64,000 nucleotides of DNA from Falsiroseomonas frigidaquae (GTDB lineage: Bacteria; Pseudomonadota; Alphaproteobacteria; Acetobacterales; Acetobacteraceae): assembly GCF_012163145.1 (NCBI RefSeq), contig NZ_JAAVTX010000002.1:868001-932000 (forward strand). Direction: 5' to 3'. Numbering within the stretch: the stretch's first letter is position 1; the number at the start of each line of letters is the position of its first letter. Made by a program: the position numbers and the translations under genes. The notes under the pieces were generated by a model. The model was given only the letters and a program-made list of their open reading frames with translations, searched no databases and was not told where the DNA came from. Shown here piece by piece: positions 61,220-64,000 of this stretch.

Positions 61220-62124
61220 CCCCGGTACCGAGCAAGGCGGATGCCTTCGTGGTGAGCTGCATCGACCCGCGGCTGGTCGATGACGTGACCTGGCTGATGG
61301 ATTCCGTGGGCCGCACCGACCGCTATTCCGAATTCCGCATCGCCGGCGCCGCGCTCGCCGTGGTGGACCCGGCGCGGCCTGCCTGGGGCCAGGCGCTGTG
61401 GGAGAATCTGGCAGCCTCCCGCCAACTGCACGGCGTGCGCAAGGTGGTGTTCGTGAACCACCGCGATTGCGGCGCCATGGACCTGTTCGCCGGCCGCCGC
61501 CTGTCGCTGGATCGCGCCGATGAGCTGGCCCAGCACCAGGCGGTGCTGGACCGGGCCGCCGCCGGCGTGCTGTCCCGCCACCCGGACATGCAGGTGGAGC
61601 TGCGGCTGATGGAGCTGGATGGCCGCTCCACCCTGCTGCCCTGCGCCGCCTGCGCGGCCGGTGCCCCGCAGGCGGGCGCCCTGCGGGCGGAGGCGGTGAC
61701 CCCGCCCGGCTTCGCCGACCTCGTCCGGCTGCGCCTGCGCGACGGCCCGCTGGCGCCGGAGACGGAACGCGCCCTGCTGGCGGAGGGCCTGACCCGCTAC
61801 GGCCTGACCGCGCGGGAAGCCCGCGCCGCGCTGGCCGCCGCCGCCGCCGCGCGTGGCGAGCCGACCGGCACCGCCGCGACGCGGGAGGTGCTGGCCTATC
61901 TCCGCAGCCGGGCCGATGCCGGCAGCCGCGTCGCCCGCACCGATGTGGCGCGCGGCGTTGCGCTGTACCGGCGACTATCCCCCGGCCTGCCCCCGGCCGA
62001 GGCCGAGCGCCGCACCGCCGTGCTGATGGAGGGCGCCGGGATGGCGCCGCGGCCGGATGGGCTGCTGCGCTCCACGCGCTGGTTCAATCGGATGGCCGCT
62101 CCCCCCGCGCCGCGCCCGGCGTAA
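61216..62124 (+). CDS. Beta-carbonic-anhydrase-like protein fused to the unnamed cluster domain
   Basis: 302 residues. N-terminal domain (residues ~10-140) keeps the beta-carbonic anhydrase zinc motifs: CxDxR as SCIDPRL (Cys15, Asp17, Arg19) and HxxC as NHRDCGAM (His82, Cys85). A spaced segment YSEFRIAGAALAV mirrors the family VRNAGN region. C-terminal domain (~165-292, FADLVRLRLRDGPLAPETERALLAEGLTRYGL...RSTRWFNR) is closely related to the whole 144-residue protein at 56.9 kb. No signal peptide, so cytoplasmic. The GTG overlaps the DUF6524-like stop. Activity as an anhydrase is untested, but all metal ligands are present. Confidence 0.8.
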   Translation: MTPVPSKADAFVVSCIDPRLVDDVTWLMDSVGRTDRYSEFRIAGAALAVVDPARPAWGQALWENLAASRQLHGVRKVVFVNHRDCGAMDLFAGRRLSLDRADELAQHQAVLDRAAAGVLSRHPDMQVELRLMELDGRSTLLPCAACAAGAPQAGALRAEAVTPPGFADLVRLRLRDGPLAPETERALLAEGLTRYGLTAREARAALAAAAAARGEPTGTAATREVLAYLRSRADAGSRVARTDVARGVALYRRLSPGLPPAEAERRTAVLMEGAGMAPRPDGLLRSTRWFNRMAAPPAPRPA

Positions 62125-62935
62125 TTCCGAAGGCGCTGCGGAAGGCGGCGCCGAAGGCCGGCGCGCTGGCATAGCCGACGGCGGCGGCGGCGCGCGCCGG
62201 GGTCTCGCCGCCCGCCAGCCGGGCGGCGGCCTCGGCCAGCCGCAGGGTCTGCCGCCAGCGGGCGAAGGAAAGGCCGGTCTCAAGCCGGAAGCGGCGTTCC
62301 AGCGTACGCGGGCTGGCGCCGGCCAGGCTCGCCCAATCCTCCAGCGTGCGGGTGCTGGCCGGCGCGGCGCGCAGGGCGGAGGCGAGGCGCCTCAGGCGGG
62401 GGTCGCGCGGTTCCGGCACGCGGAAGGGCAGCGACGGGGCGCGGGCGATCTCGTCCAGGATCAGCGCGGCGAGGTGCCCGCCGCGGCCCTGCGGGTCCCA
62501 TTCCAGCGGCTCCGCGCAGGCGGCCAGGATCAGCTCCCGCAGCAAAGCGGAGACCGCCAGCACCGTGGTGGCGCCGGGGCCGGCGGCGGCGGCATCGGCG
62601 CGCAGGAACAGCGCGCGCATGGCGACGCCCCCCTCCGTCACCACGGCATGCGGCGCGCCGGCGGGCATCCACAGCGCATGCATGGGCGGCACGACGAAGC
62701 CGGCATCGTCCGTGGTGATCCGCATGACACCCTGCGTCGCATACAGAAGCTGGGCGCGGTCGTGGCTGTGGCGCGGCACCTCCTCCCCGGCCGGATAGTC
62801 GCGGGCGAAGGCCGCGAGCGGACGGTCCACCGCTTCCTGCGGCAGGCCGCGACCCGGTGCGAGGTTGGGCACGGGGTTGGGCGCGGGATTGGGGGCCTCA
62901 ATCTGGCGGATTGGCGACATGGTCTGTCGAGCCAT
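62084..62935 (-). CDS. AraC-family transcriptional regulator
   Basis: A 283-residue AraC regulator. The N-terminal cupin-like sensing domain is RHSHDRAQLLYATQGVMRITTDDAGFVVPPMHALWMPAGAPHAV. The C-terminal double helix-turn-helix is RTLEDWASLAGASPRTLERRFRLETGLSFARWRQTLRLAEAAARLAGGETPARAAAAVGYASAPAFGAAFRSAFGITPGAAR. The first ~25 residues carry a Pro/Asn-rich 12-bp repeat. It overlaps the 3' end of the convergent carbonic-anhydrase-like gene by 41 bases and is divergent from the MFS gene, which is its most likely target. Confidence 0.92.
   Translation of the reverse strand: MARQTMSPIRQIEAPNPAPNPVPNLAPGRGLPQEAVDRPLAAFARDYPAGEEVPRHSHDRAQLLYATQGVMRITTDDAGFVVPPMHALWMPAGAPHAVVTEGGVAMRALFLRADAAAAGPGATTVLAVSALLRELILAACAEPLEWDPQGRGGHLAALILDEIARAPSLPFRVPEPRDPRLRRLASALRAAPASTRTLEDWASLAGASPRTLERRFRLETGLSFARWRQTLRLAEAAARLAGGETPARAAAAVGYASAPAFGAAFRSAFGITPGAARGERPSD
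62861..62896. repeat. 12-bp x 3 in-frame repeat near the AraC gene 5' end
   Basis: GAGGTTGGGCAC, GGGGTTGGGCGC and GGGATTGGGGGC at 62861-62872, 62873-62884 and 62885-62896. They encode PNPAPNPVPNLAPG close to the AraC-regulator N-terminus. Confidence 0.75.
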
Positions 62936-62980
62936 CTGTGATCCGCCAGGCTAGCATGCCCGCAATCGAGGGAAATGGTC

Positions 62981-64000
62981 ATGGACGCGGCTCATCGGCA
63001 GATCTGGTTCGTCAACGCGGCGCATATCTTCACCCATTACGGGCTGCTGATCCTGGCGACGGGCGTGCTCGCCATCGTGTTGCAGGAACCGGCGATGTTC
63101 GGCACCGATTACGGGCCGATCCTGGCGCTGGGGACCGGCATGTTCGTGCTGTACGGGCTGGGCAGCCTGCCGATGGGCTGGCTGGCGGAACGCTTCGGGC
63201 GGCCGGCGCTGCTGGCGGCCTTCTTCCTCGGCAGCGGCGCCGCGCTGGTGCTGGCCGCCTTCGCCCCGGGGCCGTACTGGCTGGCCGGCGCGCTGGCGCT
63301 GATGGGGGCGTTCAGCGCCATCTACCACCCGATCGGCACGGCGATGCTGGTGGATGCGGCCGGTGCGCGTGTCGGCGCGGCCATGGGCATCAACGGCGTC
63401 TTCGGCAATCTCGGCGTGGCGCTGGCGCCGGTGGTGACGGCCTTCGTCGCCGCCTGGCTCGGCTGGCGCTGGGCCTTTGCCGTGCCCGGCGTGCTCTGCG
63501 TTCTGGTGGGCTTGCTGTATCTGCGGGAGGGGCCGGAGGACGTCGCCAAGAACAAGGCCGCGGGAAAACCCTTCCCGGAGATCCCGGCCGCGGTGGTGCG
63601 GCGCGCGGTGGTGGTGCTGCTGAGCCTCGCCACCGTCTCCGGCTTCATCTTCAACGCCTTCACCCTGCTGCTGCCGAAGCTGATGGCGGAGCGGCTGGCG
63701 AACAGCCCGGATCTGCTGCCGGTGGTGGGGCTGCTGGCCTTCCTGGTGACGATCTGCGGCGGGCTGACGCAATTCACCGTCGGCCGGCTGATCGACCGCA
63801 ACACGCTGCGGCGCGTCTTCCTGCCGCTGGCCTGCATCCAGATGCCCGGCTTTCTCCTGCTGTCGCAATTGCAGGGCTGGATGGTGCTGCCGGTGGCGGG
63901 GCTGATCGCGGCGGCGATCTTCGGCCAGGTGACGGTGAATGAGACGATGACGGCGCGCTACGTGGCGCCGGCGTTGCGGGCGAAGCTGTATTCCATCCGC
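62981..64000 (+). CDS. Major facilitator superfamily transporter (3' end off window)
   Basis: Partial, at least 340 codons. The start MDAAHRQIWFVNAAHIFTHYGLLILATGVL is followed by motif A (GSLPMGWLAERFGRPALLAAFFLGSG), then AFSAIYHPIGTAMLVDAAGARVGAAMGINGVFGNLGVALAPVVTAFVAAWLGWRWAF, so it has six helices in the first half. The second half begins PFPEIPAAVVRRAVVVLLSLATVSGFIF. A good GAGGG lies eight bases before the ATG; a second ATG at 62975 is too close to it. It is divergent from the AraC regulator by 45 bases. The substrate is unknown. Confidence 0.88.
   Translation, partial: MDAAHRQIWFVNAAHIFTHYGLLILATGVLAIVLQEPAMFGTDYGPILALGTGMFVLYGLGSLPMGWLAERFGRPALLAAFFLGSGAALVLAAFAPGPYWLAGALALMGAFSAIYHPIGTAMLVDAAGARVGAAMGINGVFGNLGVALAPVVTAFVAAWLGWRWAFAVPGVLCVLVGLLYLREGPEDVAKNKAAGKPFPEIPAAVVRRAVVVLLSLATVSGFIFNAFTLLLPKLMAERLANSPDLLPVVGLLAFLVTICGGLTQFTVGRLIDRNTLRRVFLPLACIQMPGFLLLSQLQGWMVLPVAGLIAAAIFGQVTVNETMTARYVAPALRAKLYSIR

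Noticed and set aside
1-64000. tRNA, rRNA, IS element, prophage or attachment site
   Set aside because: No tRNA cloverleaf, rRNA core or transposase/integrase motif was seen on reading either strand; this cannot exclude small or diverged examples.

Overview
This 64-kb window is chromosomal DNA from a high-GC alphaproteobacterium, most probably an Acetobacteraceae member close to Roseomonas. That placement is an inference. It rests on the very GC-rich codon use, the hisB..hisE cluster divergent from hslVU, the aroA-like/cmk/rpsA/sppA/ihfB/lapA/trp block, the alphaproteobacterial type of addBA, and the tsaE/amgK/murU cell-wall recycling genes. No rRNA, tRNA, insertion sequence, prophage or CRISPR array was recognised.

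Layout. 0-4.7 kb (minus strand): histidine operon hisB, DUF2628 gene, hisH, GNAT, hisA, small membrane ORF, hisF, hisE (cut by the window start). 4.7-6.8 kb: divergent hslVU, with a five-copy 13-bp repeat in the shared intergenic region. 6.8-7.5 kb: an AbrB/MazE-type antitoxin with a Doc toxin. 7.5-19.5 kb: accessory genes, namely EcsC, AzlCD exporter, two histidine kinases, amidohydrolase, D-2-hydroxyacid dehydrogenase, E2-like acyltransferase, MFS, rlmN, IalB, methyltransferase and YdcF. 19.5-30.4 kb: conserved block TIGR02300, an EPSP-synthase-like gene with a degenerate active site, cmk, rpsA, YdcF, sppA, ihfB, lapA, pyrF, trpF, GNAT, trpB, trpA. 30.4-36.2 kb: cupin, S8 protease, small protein, MscS channel, ferredoxin-NADP reductase. 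36.3-51 kb: tsaE, amgK, murU, addB, addA, trxA, sugar dehydrogenase, then permease, folC and accD on the other strand. This layout looks like an inversion of the usual trpA-accD-folC/trxA-addAB order. 51-54 kb: oxyR, a region packed with perfect inverted repeats, and a dihydropyrimidinase-type gene. 54-62.1 kb: an envelope-oriented cluster of mostly unknown genes, described below. 62.1-64 kb: AraC regulator and a divergent MFS gene running off the end.

The most interesting region is about 54.0-62.1 kb. Its genes encode a mitofilin-like membrane coiled-coil protein, a PstS-like periplasmic binding protein, a secreted unknown, a small protein made of one unnamed domain, a glycine-zipper lipoprotein-sized protein, a DUF4239 (bestrophin-like) membrane protein, an antisense polytopic membrane protein, a large secreted glycine-zipper protein, a secreted helical protein, a small polytopic membrane protein, and a beta-carbonic-anhydrase-like protein. 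The last protein's C-terminal half is the same unnamed domain found in the small protein 4 kb upstream. I infer a co-inherited envelope system that may handle inorganic carbon or a related anion.

A second theme is short in-frame tandem repeats (12, 15 and 24 bp) at protein ends or loops, plus non-coding arrays of 13, 14 and 18 bp. Gene starts were chosen from ribosome-binding sites, family alignment from memory and overlap with neighbours. No database search was possible.
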